Of a stretch of 64,000 nucleotides of DNA, positions 43,781 through 53,169 are shown piece by piece. Every line of letters begins with the position of its first letter. Within the stretch, counting starts at the first letter, position 1. The stretch comes from CAINVV01 sp963663005. Lineage in GTDB: Bacteria; Bacteroidota; Bacteroidia; Bacteroidales; Prolixibacteraceae. The translations under genes and the position numbers were made by a program. Below the pieces are notes generated by a model. It saw only the letters and a list, made by a program, of their open reading frames with translations. It did not search any database and was not told where the DNA came from. The DNA lies in NCBI GenBank assembly GCA_963663005.2, contig CAXXHH010000014.1, positions 62,001 through 126,000 on the forward strand, read 5' to 3'.

Positions 43781-44183
43781 TATTTAGATTATTAGATTTT
43801 CGAATGTTGCATCAAAATTGATAAAATTTATAAAACAATCAACCCCCTATTCAAAAAAGAAGACAATATTTTCAATTTGTTCCATCTAAAATACAATTTT
43901 TAATTGTCATTTATTGATGCCGGACCTTTGCATTCTTTAATTATCAGAGTAAGACGATTCCCTCCCAGGGACATCCCATACCTGACGTGGGATGTTAACT
44001 ATTCATGAATCAGTAGCGGCATTTTTTAAACCATTGTTAAACTTCTTCGTCAAATTGACGTAATTACTGATATCTTATTGCTATTGATTCTTATTTAAGT
44101 AATTATGCCAATTATTGGGTCAATCAACTATATGGCTCAAATTTCGATTATATGAATCTATTTATAAATCAGGAGAATAAAGG
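43781..44183. other. 403-base divergent region upstream of nagB and the DUF5686 gene
   Basis: No gene seen. It is AT-rich apart from a GC-richer patch at about 43955-43995 with an 8-base hairpin (listed separately). A clear ribosome-binding sequence AGGAG lies 9 nt before ATG 44184, unusual in this window, where most genes lack one. I found no full TTG/TAnnTTTG promoter for either gene. Confidence 0.4.
43971..43995. promoter_or_regulatory. Hairpin or operator of unknown function
   Basis: Perfect inverted repeat ACATCCCA (43971-43978) / TGGGATGT (43988-43995) with a 9-base loop. It is preceded by a smaller TCCC/GGGA pair. No U-run follows in either direction, so it is not an ordinary terminator. 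It could be an operator or part of an RNA leader. Confidence 0.4.
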
Positions 44184-46634
44184 ATGAATAGAATTCTCAC
44201 ACTGATTTTTTTTGCAATTTTTCTATTTGTCCAGCTCGCCGATGCTCAGAAAACTGTCCTTACCGGTAAGGTAACTGAAGCAAATACTGGCAATCCAATA
44301 CCCTATGCAACAATAGTATTCAAGGGGACTTACATTGGAACCATGTCGGATCTCAACGGCAATTTTAACCTCAGCACACTCACCCCAACTGCTTCAATAG
44401 AAATATCATCCATTGGATTTAAAAAGGTAGAAATACCGGTAAAACAGCGTCAGACCATCAACCTGCACATAACCCTGGAAGAAGATATGATCATGACCGG
44501 TGAGGTTGTAGTGCGTCCAGGCGAGAATCCGGCCATCCCTCTTTTCAAGAAAATAATTGATCATAAAAAAGACAATAATCCCGCTAATTTCCCATCATGG
44601 CACAGCAGATTGTATTCAAAGACTGAGGTAGATCTCAAGAATATTGACAAGTCGCTCAGAACTAAAAAATTGTTGAAATCATTTGATTTTGTCTTTGACT
44701 ATATTGACTCGCTACAAACGGAAGGGAAAGCATTTTTGCCGGTATTTTTTTCGGAAACTTTCTCAAACTATTTTCATGTTAGCGGAAATCCAAATGACAG
44801 GGAAGATATCATCGCCAATAAGGCCTCCGGAATGACCTCGAATATGATTTCAAAGTTTACCGGAAAAGCCTATGAAGGACTAAGCCCATATGATAATTAT
44901 CTTATGATCAGCGACGTTGGACTGGTATCACCGCTTAACAGCCTTGGTCTGCAATTCTATAAGTATTACCTTCTTGATAGCACATTCAGAGAGGGTAAGA
45001 AATATTATGAACTATCCTTCAAGCCAAGATTCGCGCAGAGTCCAACTTTTAAAGGTCAGTTTTGGGTAGAAGCCGGGAGCTATGCTGTAACCAAAATTGA
45101 TATGCAGCTTTCTGAAAAAGCCAACGTTAACTTTGTAAATAGCTTCAAATACGCAGTTGAGTATGCCAAAATTGGTGAAAAATGGACACCAAAAAATGAA
45201 TTAATTGTCCTCGATGTCGATATTCAGAAGGATCCTAAGTCAAAAAAGATTGGGGTTATCGGCAGAAAGACAAATTTCTATGAGGATTTTTGTTTTGAGA
45301 AAGTTGACGAAAACCGGCCACCAGCCAATGAAAGAATCTCTGTTCGGGAAGATGCAATGAACAAGGATGAGAAATATTGGGAAAAAACCAGGCCTATTGA
45401 ATTGCAGAAAAGGGAACAAGGAATTTATACGATGGTAGATTCCATCAAACACGTTCCACTTTACAAAACAACAGCAGAGTATATTTATATGTTCTATTAC
45501 GGCTACCGGGATCTGGGTAAGATTGAATTTGGTCCTTATTATTCTCTCTATACTCACAATGAGGTTGAAGGGAGCCGCTTTAGGTTCGGTGCCCGTACCA
45601 CATTGAAATTCAATCAAAAATTGAGATTGAATGCATACGGCGCCTATGGCTTTAATGACCACGAATTCAAATACAGCGGGGGTTTTGAATATCACTTCTC
45701 CAAGCAGCCAAGAAATCTATTCACTGTTCAATACAAACATGATTATGAATTCATGGGTAAAAGTGTTAACGCTTTTATGCTTGACAATATCCTGGGTTCG
45801 GTTTTGAGCAAAATTCCGAATAAAAAACTGAACTTAGTTAGCAAGCTGGAGATTACCTATGACAAGGAATGGGCCAAAGGGTTCTCCAACCAATTTTCTT
45901 TCAAAACCACAAAATTTTATAGCGCCCCTTATGTGAAATTTTTAGACCAGGGCAATAATGAGATTCCCAGTATCTCAGCCTCAGAGTTTAAGATTAATAG
46001 TCGGTTTGCGCCTAATGAATTTGTCGTGCAGGATGGATTTGAGCGATCCACTTACCGTAACTTTAATCCGGTTTTCAACATTGGAATGACTTTCGGACTT
46101 AAGGGATTTATGGGTGGTGAATATGATTTTTTCAAACTGGAAACGCTCATAACCCATAAGTTACGTATTAATCCATTTGGTTATACCGCTTACTATCTGC
46201 AGGCTGGTAAAATTTGGGGAAATGTCCCCTTCCCTCTAATGAAAATTCACGAAGGAAATGAGACATACGCATATGATCCATATTCCTTCAACTTAATGAA
46301 GCAGCAGGAATTCGTGAGCGACACGTATGCTTCCCTATTCCTTGAACATCATTTTCAGGGTTACTTTCTGAATAAAATACCGCTGTTTCGAAAGTTAAAA
46401 TGGAGAGAAATAGTTGGCGTGCGTGCCGCCATTGGCAGTTACGATCCGACAAATCATACTAGCATGCTTTTCCCCGAAGGTATGAAGAGTCTGCAGAACC
46501 ATCCATATTCAGAATATTCCGTAGGTCTTGAAAATATCTTTAAGATTTTTAAGATTGTTGGGGTGTGGAGGAACAACAATGATCAGACCAAATCTCAATT
46601 TGGCTTGTTAGGTACAATGCAGATCACATTATAA
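44184..46634 (+). CDS. DUF5686 outer-membrane protein with carboxypeptidase-regulatory-like domain
   Basis: Outer-membrane protein typical of Bacteroidota, function unknown. The 816 residues start with a signal peptide (to about 21, cut near ADAQ). A CarboxypepD_reg-like beta-sandwich follows (LTGKVTEANTGNPIPYATIV, about 26-105). A large region then matches the DUF5686 family, with WHSRLYSKTEVDL near the start and a C-terminal half made of alternating aromatic strands that should form a beta-barrel. It resembles the N-terminal domain of SusC-type receptors but has no TonB plug. It appears to be a single-gene unit. Confidence 0.85.
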   Translation: MNRILTLIFFAIFLFVQLADAQKTVLTGKVTEANTGNPIPYATIVFKGTYIGTMSDLNGNFNLSTLTPTASIEISSIGFKKVEIPVKQRQTINLHITLEEDMIMTGEVVVRPGENPAIPLFKKIIDHKKDNNPANFPSWHSRLYSKTEVDLKNIDKSLRTKKLLKSFDFVFDYIDSLQTEGKAFLPVFFSETFSNYFHVSGNPNDREDIIANKASGMTSNMISKFTGKAYEGLSPYDNYLMISDVGLVSPLNSLGLQFYKYYLLDSTFREGKKYYELSFKPRFAQSPTFKGQFWVEAGSYAVTKIDMQLSEKANVNFVNSFKYAVEYAKIGEKWTPKNELIVLDVDIQKDPKSKKIGVIGRKTNFYEDFCFEKVDENRPPANERISVREDAMNKDEKYWEKTRPIELQKREQGIYTMVDSIKHVPLYKTTAEYIYMFYYGYRDLGKIEFGPYYSLYTHNEVEGSRFRFGARTTLKFNQKLRLNAYGAYGFNDHEFKYSGGFEYHFSKQPRNLFTVQYKHDYEFMGKSVNAFMLDNILGSVLSKIPNKKLNLVSKLEITYDKEWAKGFSNQFSFKTTKFYSAPYVKFLDQGNNEIPSISASEFKINSRFAPNEFVVQDGFERSTYRNFNPVFNIGMTFGLKGFMGGEYDFFKLETLITHKLRINPFGYTAYYLQAGKIWGNVPFPLMKIHEGNETYAYDPYSFNLMKQQEFVSDTYASLFLEHHFQGYFLNKIPLFRKLKWREIVGVRAAIGSYDPTNHTSMLFPEGMKSLQNHPYSEYSVGLENIFKIFKIVGVWRNNNDQTKSQFGLLGTMQITL

Positions 46635-46716
46635 CAGATTTCCAGCCAAAAGAAGTCAGTTAGCGCTTTGAAATCTTAGCACATTGCCTACATTTGTGCC
46701 GTTCAAAAACAATCCA

Positions 46717-47619
46717 ATGCAAATAAGCCATCTAGGTGAGATAACAGGAATTCTGACAGCAATATGCTGGACCGTCTCAGCCATAACCTTTTCTATTGCC
46801 ACACGTCGTGCAGGTTCTCTGACTGTCAATCTATTCAGGTTACTATTTGCGATGATAATGTATATGGCCTGGTCAAAAATCATGCGGGGGATATGGTTGC
46901 CATCTGATGCTTCACCGGAAGCCTGGAAATGGCTTTCCGTTTCCGGACTTATCGGATTTGTGCTCGGCGATTACTTTCTCTTTACTTCCTATTCCTATCA
47001 GTCCGCTAAAGTCTCGATGCTGATTATGTCGTTGGCTCCACCAATCGCGACAATTTTCGGGGTTATCATACTCCATGAAAGCTTTACCTGGCTCAATTTA
47101 CTTGGAATGATCCTGGTACTGTCCGGGATAGCCATTGTAATTCTGAAAAGGGAAGAGGTGGATGACAAAATTACCCACGGATTTAATTATCCTGTCAAAG
47201 GATTATTACTGGCTTTTGGCGGAGCTGCCGGACAAGGTATTGGTGCCGTTTTCTCCAAATTGGGAATGGGTGGTTATGACCCGTTTTCCTCCTCGCAAAT
47301 ACGCACAATAACCGGAATTATTGGATTTCTTTTGATTATAAGTCTGACGAAAAATTGGAAGAATGTTAAAACGTCAATCCTTCACCAAAAAGCTATAAAG
47401 CCATTGTTGATTGGCTCATTTTTCGGTCCATTCCTCGGTGTATCGCTAAGTCTTCTCGCTTTTCAGCACACCAAAGTCGGCGTAGCATCTACCCTGATAG
47501 CGACAGTACCCGTCTTCATACTATTACCATCGGTACTATTTCTTGGCGAGAAGCTGAATTGGAAGGAAGTTCTGGGAGCCTTTCTGGCGGTAGGCGGAAT
47601 GTTCGTATTCTTTATTTAA
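46717..47619 (+). CDS. EamA/DMT-family permease
   Basis: Inner-membrane transporter of 300 residues with ten predicted helices in two EamA repeats (about 1-140 and 155-300). The first is marked by ITGILTAICWTVSAITFSIA and the second by LLLAFGGAAGQGIGAVFSKLG. The loop ALAPP-type signature appears as SLAPPIATIFGVIILHE. ATG 46717 is used; an upstream TTG in frame is less likely. Substrate unknown. The 3' end overlaps the converging phosphatase-like gene by 8 nt. Confidence 0.87.
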   Translation: MQISHLGEITGILTAICWTVSAITFSIATRRAGSLTVNLFRLLFAMIMYMAWSKIMRGIWLPSDASPEAWKWLSVSGLIGFVLGDYFLFTSYSYQSAKVSMLIMSLAPPIATIFGVIILHESFTWLNLLGMILVLSGIAIVILKREEVDDKITHGFNYPVKGLLLAFGGAAGQGIGAVFSKLGMGGYDPFSSSQIRTITGIIGFLLIISLTKNWKNVKTSILHQKAIKPLLIGSFFGPFLGVSLSLLAFQHTKVGVASTLIATVPVFILLPSVLFLGEKLNWKEVLGAFLAVGGMFVFFI

Positions 47620-49249
47620 TTACCTCCTCAATAACTGCTCCGGTACTGGCGGCAGGTGGCACAATTCCAAGTTTAGCGCATATCGTCGGAACCACATCAG
47701 TCGCATCGGTCTTTTTCAATGTAGTGCCTTTCTTTATACCGGCGCCATACCAGACCAAAGGGATCTGATCATTATCCGTGTAATCGATTGGTTTGTACTT
47801 GTCCTTTGGAAGCCAGCCATCTTCATATCGAATCAGAACATCGCCGGAACGTTTTACATGAAAATTGTTCTGAAATGCAGAAAGCGGTCCTCCCAGAAAA
47901 TTATCTGTTTCAATATCGGCTGCAGCCTTTGCGTATGCGATTCCTTCAAATTGATTTAAGAACCGCGCAGTCTCTGTCTGCATGTCATGGAGATTGATTT
48001 TTTTCTTAGCCGCCAGCTCATGATTTAAATACAACTGCTGATTAGAGAACTTTTCAACCCAGTCACCTTCCCCATATTTGATATTTAGAAATGACTTTAG
48101 TAGGGCCACAGAACTCTCCGGATTGAAAATTCCAGTATTTAAGCGGTATTTTTCCTTAAGATATTCGGCGTGATAGGAAACACTTGAAGTAGATGTAAGG
48201 AAGAATAATACGTTTTCCGTACCATATCCATTTTCAACATATTTCAATAATTCCTCGATGTCTTTGTCCATCCTGAGATAGGTATCCTCCATTTCAACAG
48301 ACAACGGGCCAAAATTGCCGCAGTCTTTATCCATTGAGGAGAAGACAATCGTTAACAAATCGGGTATAAAATCGTAACCCAATTGTTCTTTTGGAATTAA
48401 TTGTAAGGCAAAATCCTTCAAATAGCTGTTCGCAAAGGGAGTGCTCCGGAGGATCGAATAGGTCCCACCTGACTCCTTTTTAATTTTCGCCAAATCGTAT
48501 GGAAAATCGGCGTATTTACCAAGAAATCCCGTCTCATGAAGAGAGGCACTTTCAACACTTTCCGAATAGGAAATCTGATCAAGCAGCGTTTTCCAGGTAG
48601 TACCCAAGTATTTATCAGCCAATTTGAATTTATTGAATTCTGATGCCCAAACCGGATATTTGTCCAGATAATAGGAACTGGAAATCATATTACCCGAGGT
48701 ATCATCCAACCAAAAAGCTCCATCGGCAGAATGACCGGCAGAAAACACTGCAGCATAATCATTCATTGCAATACTAAAAACCCGCGACCTTCCCTTGCTC
48801 ACGAGTTTCAAACGATCGCCAAGCGTTGGGGTCATCATTTTGGATGCCGATCGCTGACCAAACTTTGAGTCTGAACCAATCGTATTAAATGAATTATCAA
48901 AAATGCAATCCGTCTCCTTATTTTTTAATCGGTCAATCCAGTTATCATTTACAATTCCATGGTGTGAAGGGGTCGTCCCGGTAAACAACGTGGCCATCCC
49001 CACCGTGGGTCTTTGGACAAGATTATTAACATGATGATTGGCACAAATGAACCCGTTTGAGTATATGCGTTTAAACCCACCATCCCCAAATTTGTCCCAA
49101 AAGCGCTCGATATAATCTGGATGCATGTTTTCAACAACAATGCCAACTATGAGACGAGGAGCAGCAGCAGAAACGGTGGTATGTCCCTGCGCAAAAATGG
49201 AAAATGGAAGAATAAGGGTGAGAAAAAGAGAAAGCGTATATCGAGCCAT
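47612..49249 (-). CDS. Secreted PafA-like alkaline phosphatase fold, probably inactive
   Basis: 545 residues with a signal peptide (cut near FAQG) and the alkaline-phosphatase/phosphodiesterase fold of Bacteroidota PafA-like enzymes. The frame of the family is kept: WDKFGDGGFKRIY, TLFTGTTPSHHGIV, EDTYLRMDKDIEELL, IPLVWYGAGIKKG and the final DATDVVPTICAKLG. The metal ligands are mostly gone. The N-terminal VDQMR-type Asp is Glu40, the DYVGH His site reads DKDCGN, the ADH(G) motif reads STSS, and the DTHIPL His is Gln (DNDQIPL). Thr82, the expected nucleophile, remains. I infer a pseudoenzyme. A full promoter is at 49266-49295. Confidence 0.85.
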   Translation of the reverse strand: MARYTLSLFLTLILPFSIFAQGHTTVSAAAPRLIVGIVVENMHPDYIERFWDKFGDGGFKRIYSNGFICANHHVNNLVQRPTVGMATLFTGTTPSHHGIVNDNWIDRLKNKETDCIFDNSFNTIGSDSKFGQRSASKMMTPTLGDRLKLVSKGRSRVFSIAMNDYAAVFSAGHSADGAFWLDDTSGNMISSSYYLDKYPVWASEFNKFKLADKYLGTTWKTLLDQISYSESVESASLHETGFLGKYADFPYDLAKIKKESGGTYSILRSTPFANSYLKDFALQLIPKEQLGYDFIPDLLTIVFSSMDKDCGNFGPLSVEMEDTYLRMDKDIEELLKYVENGYGTENVLFFLTSTSSVSYHAEYLKEKYRLNTGIFNPESSVALLKSFLNIKYGEGDWVEKFSNQQLYLNHELAAKKKINLHDMQTETARFLNQFEGIAYAKAAADIETDNFLGGPLSAFQNNFHVKRSGDVLIRYEDGWLPKDKYKPIDYTDNDQIPLVWYGAGIKKGTTLKKTDATDVVPTICAKLGIVPPAASTGAVIEEVIK

Positions 49250-49265
49250 GCCTAATTATTTTAGG

Positions 49266-49295
49266 CAAATGTAACTACTTGCATTGATCCGTCAA
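49266..49295 (-). promoter_or_regulatory. Promoter of the phosphatase-like gene, with an adjoining palindrome
   Basis: Minus strand TTG (49295-49293), 19-nt spacer, TACATTTG (49273-49266): a full Bacteroidota promoter. Initiation near 49259 leaves a leader of about 10 nt. An inverted repeat GCCTAA/TTAGGC (49250-49255 and 49261-49266) covers the start site and touches the -7 box, so it may be an operator. Confidence 0.7.
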
Positions 49296-49347
49296 AAAAC
49301 AATTATTTTAGTACAAAGTTTTAATTAAGTTAAACCCTGATATTTTT

Positions 49348-49968
49348 ATGAGTCCTTTAAAGGAGGTTTGTGTAGAGTCTTTTGATGAGGCGCTAAAAGC
49401 AGTGAATTCAGGTGCTGATCGCATCGAACTATGCGAAAATTTGACGGTTGGAGGAACGACTCCCTCTTATGGAACAATTAAAAAATGTCTGAACAAACTG
49501 CCTGTTCCGGCAATGGTAATGATAAGACCGAGAGGTGGCGACTTTGTTTATTCTCAGGATGAATTTGAAATAATGCAGGAAGACATTCTTCTGTGCAAAG
49601 AGTTAGGTGTCTACGGTGTTGTCTTTGGCATACTCGATACCAGCAGTCGCATCGATGAAGAGCGTACCAGAATGCTTGTTCAACTGTCAAAACCGATGCA
49701 GGTTACTTTTCACAAAGCCATAGATGTAATCCCGAATATATTGGATGGTGTGGCCTTTCTGAAAGAGATTCAGGTAGACAGAATTCTTTCATCCGGGGGA
49801 AGAAAAACGGCATTGGAAGGCTCCAGCACCCTGAACAATATGATTGAGATAGCAGCGCCTCAGGTAAAAATAATTGTGGCGGGAAAAGTAACTTTTGAGA
49901 ATTATGACAGGGTATCCAAAAAAATCCCTTCCGGGGAATATCATGGCCGAAGATTGGTGGCATTTTGA
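49348..49968 (+). CDS. cutC: CutC family protein
   Basis: TIM-barrel protein first linked to copper tolerance; its biochemical role remains unsettled. The 206 residues carry the family start KEVCVESFDEALKAVNSGADRIELCENL, then VGGTTPSYGTI, MIRPRGGDFVYS, VTFHKAIDV and DRILSSGGRKTA. It is shorter than the 240-250 residues of E. coli CutC, lacking mainly C-terminal residues, but the core barrel motifs are present. Confidence 0.9.
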   Translation: MSPLKEVCVESFDEALKAVNSGADRIELCENLTVGGTTPSYGTIKKCLNKLPVPAMVMIRPRGGDFVYSQDEFEIMQEDILLCKELGVYGVVFGILDTSSRIDEERTRMLVQLSKPMQVTFHKAIDVIPNILDGVAFLKEIQVDRILSSGGRKTALEGSSTLNNMIEIAAPQVKIIVAGKVTFENYDRVSKKIPSGEYHGRRLVAF

Positions 49969-50101
49969 CCGTTCCTGGGAAGAATCGGATTACAGCCAAT
50001 TTCCGGGACTATCAATGACCATTTATTCGCTGTAATAACAAAATGACGGATTCCAAAGGTTTTGTAATATTGTTGTATAAATTGAATTAATATCCAGTAA
50101 A

Positions 50102-50944
50102 ATGTATATCAAACGAATAGCCTTTCTCCTGTTTGCCCTCACCACAATAATTCTTTCCTGTAAGAGTCAGGAGATCAAACTCACAAATTATAAGTTACCC
50201 ATAAAATTAAAGAACACAGCCCTCTACAAACTTGACTCAAGCTCACTATTCAATGAAAAACAGAATATTGTTGTGGTAGAGGTAAAAAAGAAGGCTTTCC
50301 ACGGTCATACGTTCGAGATAGCATTTTCCGACTCTGCACTACTGAAAACCAGCCAATTTGGATTGGAAAACCATGCTAAAATCGCATTGAACGGAAGTTT
50401 CTTTGACGTTTCAAAAGGTGGATCAGTAGCTTATTTGGAATCGAACGGACAAGTTATTGCCAGAAACAGAAAATACAAGGAGAAATGGGCCAAAAGTGAT
50501 TCACTATTGAATGGAGCGATAGTTGTGGATCCTAGAGGCAGATTAATAATTGAAAAGGCCAAAAATGAGTCCTACTATGAAAAATCAGATAAAGAAAAGG
50601 CGGTTCTTGTCTCCGGTCCAATCTTACTAGTTGACGGACAAAAAGTATCGCTCGAAAATTCAGAATTCGTCAAAAAAAGGCACCCGCGAACTTGCTTATG
50701 CGAAACCTCGGGGAAAAGTATTCTCTTTATTGCTATTGACGGACGCACTGAGACAGCATCTGGAATGAACCTGTATGAAACACAGGAATTTCTTCTGCGA
50801 TTAAAGTGCCTCAATGCAATTAATCTTGACGGAGGTGGTTCAACAGCCCTTTGGATCAACGATGGGCATGAAAAGGGGATTTTGAATAATCCCAGCGACA
50901 AAGCAGGTGAACGCCCGGTTGCCAATATTATTTTATATAAATAA
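50102..50944 (+). CDS. Phosphodiester glycosidase (NAGPA/DUF2233) family lipoprotein
   Basis: 280-residue exported protein with a lipoprotein signal (TTIILSCKS, lipid-bearing Cys at about residue 20). The NAGPA domain shows NGSFFDVSKGGSVAYLESNG, LFIAIDGRTETASGMNLYE, and the diagnostic NLDGGGSTALWIN, ending GERPVANIILYK. The human relative removes GlcNAc from a phosphodiester; bacterial members probably act on envelope sugar-phosphodiesters. The target here is unknown. The Omp85-like gene follows after 38 nt and may be cotranscribed. Confidence 0.88.
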   Translation: MYIKRIAFLLFALTTIILSCKSQEIKLTNYKLPIKLKNTALYKLDSSSLFNEKQNIVVVEVKKKAFHGHTFEIAFSDSALLKTSQFGLENHAKIALNGSFFDVSKGGSVAYLESNGQVIARNRKYKEKWAKSDSLLNGAIVVDPRGRLIIEKAKNESYYEKSDKEKAVLVSGPILLVDGQKVSLENSEFVKKRHPRTCLCETSGKSILFIAIDGRTETASGMNLYETQEFLLRLKCLNAINLDGGGSTALWINDGHEKGILNNPSDKAGERPVANIILYK

Positions 50945-50982
50945 CAACCTCGTAAAGACAACACAAAAGCCGGAATTGTATC

Positions 50983-52980
50983 TTGAAACTATTGATTTGC
51001 ACTTTTTGTCTGATTTCATTTGTAACTCCTAATCCGTCAAAAGCGATTCATCACCTCTTGACGGATAAGGAGATAGCAAATACGTTGTCAAAAAGCGAGA
51101 TACTTTCCAAAGAGGAGCTTTTTCTGTCATTATCTGAGAAAGAGGAATTCAATAAAGACTCAGCCGGAATACGTGCAGAAACCTCTCCAATCGCCCTGCC
51201 ACCCAAATTTCCCCGTTTTAATCCGCACTCTCCCGACACCATCAGATTAGCAGCCACCGGAGCAATTTCCTCTAAAAAAAGCTTAAATGAGATAGTCATA
51301 AAAAACAATTTTACGAAGAACCTTCTTGGTTACTTTATTACTTCTCAACATACAACACTTATTAAATCAGGTGTCCAAAGCGTTTCCCTTTTCAAACAAT
51401 TCAGTGGCAAAAGGATTTCCTCAATCAGATTTGTTCGGCTCCACCCTTTCGGTACGTCGATTAAAGATACTACTCTGAATGAGACGAGATGGATTGACAA
51501 AGCTGGGAATCGATTACATATGAATACTGCGAGAAGCAAACTTCGAATGCAATTGCTCTTCAAAGCAGGCGACACAGTCGATCCTCTGTTAATGGCTGAA
51601 AACGAGAAATTGATGAGAGACCTAAGTTATCTTGAGGATGTTAGATTTACGCTCGAACCGGTTGAAAGCAATCCAGAGGAAGTTAAGGTTGTCATTATCG
51701 TTAAAGACAAGTTCGAATATGGCGTCGACTTAAGCATCTCCCCCGACAACAGTAATATTGAGGTGGTGAATGAAAATATGTTTGGATACGGTCACAGATT
51801 TAATATTGGCATGGCTCAGAAGAACGAATATCTCCCTGAAATGGGACTATATCTTTCGTATCATGTCAATAATATTTTGGGGAGGTTTATAAATTCTACA
51901 ATCGGTTATTCCGATACCTATTTGAAAAAAGGTTGGAATATATCACTGGAAAGGAATTTCCTGACTTCCAAAGATGTTAATGCTGGCGGATTTTCTTTCG
52001 ACCACGTCTCAAAATATAATTTCATAGCGGATGATCATCCAATTAAATTGGATACAACTATATCCTATGTATCAAGTGACATCTGGTTTTCTCACGCCTT
52101 TTCAAATAAAAAAAGACTGTCGAACAATACGCTCATCTCTTTTAGATACTATCATCAGAACTTCAACAGCAACGACTATAAGCCTTTTGAAGAGAGTGTT
52201 TTTCTCAGAAACCATGATTTCATACTCTCGAGCGTTGGGTTTTCCAGAAGAAACCTTTACCAAAATAATTTGGTCTATGGTTATGGGGTCACAGAAGATA
52301 TTCCGTATGGCTATTATCATGAAATTACGGCGGGTCTGGATAAGTCGCAGTTTGGAGTTTGGCCCTATTGGAAATTATCCTTCAGCCGAGCCTATATTGG
52401 CAAGGAGGGAGGTTATTATTCGGGTCGGCTCTCTGTCGATGGTTTTTTGGTTGATAGCGCTGTGAAACAAGGCACTATACTGTTGAACGGAAATTTTTTC
52501 TCAAAAAAATTTTATGCATTTGGAGATCCGGTCAGAGAATTTGTCAAAATAGAATTTTTGGGAGGTATCAATAGGTTTAAAGAAGAATACCTAACAATTG
52601 ATGGTCGATTTGGTATCAGAGATTTCTATGCACGAAACCTGAGAGGTAACCGTAGATTAAAAATCAATCTGGAGACAGTCAGGTACTTGAACTGGAATGT
52701 ATATGGATTTAAATTCGCCAATTACTACTTTTCTGATTTCGCATTTTTATCGGATAAGGCTGAATCGATTTTTAAGCAAAATTTTTATGCAGGAGTCGGA
52801 GTTGGATTTAGAATCTACAACGAGTCACTGGTATTTAAAATTTTCGATATCAGACTTACCTGGTTTCCAGTATTGCCTCCTGAAGGAATGAGCTCCTTTG
52901 GGGCAAATCTTCAGGGACTTACCAAATCAAGATTTGACGATTATCTTGGAAGAAAGACAGAATTCATCCGATATCAGTAG
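50983..52980 (+). CDS. Omp85-like outer-membrane protein with POTRA-like domain
   Basis: 665 residues, beginning at a TTG codon because no ATG precedes the signal peptide (KLLICTFCLISFVTPNPSKA). After a variable region, a POTRA-like segment (about 150-245) runs from RISSIRFVRLHPFGT to VKVVIIVKDKFEYG. The remaining part is rich in alternating aromatic strands and ends near LTWFPVLPPEG, as expected of a BamA/TamA-type beta-barrel. Such proteins insert or export other proteins or lipids across the outer membrane. Client unknown. It follows the NAGPA-type lipoprotein. Confidence 0.8.
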   Translation: MKLLICTFCLISFVTPNPSKAIHHLLTDKEIANTLSKSEILSKEELFLSLSEKEEFNKDSAGIRAETSPIALPPKFPRFNPHSPDTIRLAATGAISSKKSLNEIVIKNNFTKNLLGYFITSQHTTLIKSGVQSVSLFKQFSGKRISSIRFVRLHPFGTSIKDTTLNETRWIDKAGNRLHMNTARSKLRMQLLFKAGDTVDPLLMAENEKLMRDLSYLEDVRFTLEPVESNPEEVKVVIIVKDKFEYGVDLSISPDNSNIEVVNENMFGYGHRFNIGMAQKNEYLPEMGLYLSYHVNNILGRFINSTIGYSDTYLKKGWNISLERNFLTSKDVNAGGFSFDHVSKYNFIADDHPIKLDTTISYVSSDIWFSHAFSNKKRLSNNTLISFRYYHQNFNSNDYKPFEESVFLRNHDFILSSVGFSRRNLYQNNLVYGYGVTEDIPYGYYHEITAGLDKSQFGVWPYWKLSFSRAYIGKEGGYYSGRLSVDGFLVDSAVKQGTILLNGNFFSKKFYAFGDPVREFVKIEFLGGINRFKEEYLTIDGRFGIRDFYARNLRGNRRLKINLETVRYLNWNVYGFKFANYYFSDFAFLSDKAESIFKQNFYAGVGVGFRIYNESLVFKIFDIRLTWFPVLPPEGMSSFGANLQGLTKSRFDDYLGRKTEFIRYQ

Positions 52981-53111
52981 ATCAAGAGCTATTTCCCAAA
53001 TCCACCGGTCAGAACAAACGACGATAGCCTTGCTAAGGGGGCAAAGCTTCATCGCACTTGTATTTAAAATTTGAATTACCTGAAAACTACACTAACAGTT
53101 ACTGCTTCATT

Positions 53112-53137
53112 TTGCAAGGAACGAATAAAGTAACTTT
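53112..53137 (+). repeat. Left copy of the inverted motif around the repeat-protein/peptide unit
   Basis: TTGCAAGGAAC, one base, AATAAAG, then TAACTTT on the plus strand. The same TTGCAAGGAAC-AATAAAG, and a TAACTTT further on, occurs on the minus strand at 54976-54946. The two copies point at each other and enclose 53170-54930. GGAAC is also the classic -35 of ECF sigma factors. Confidence 0.55.
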
Positions 53138-53169
53138 ATAATGCCTTTAACTTTTTACCAAATTGCTAT

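Noticed and set aside
45240..45695. 151-codon minus-strand frame
   Set aside because: It is antisense to the DUF5686 gene, whose frame, signal peptide and domains are clear.
52031..52465. 144-codon plus-strand frame
   Set aside because: It is an out-of-frame shadow inside the Omp85-like gene.
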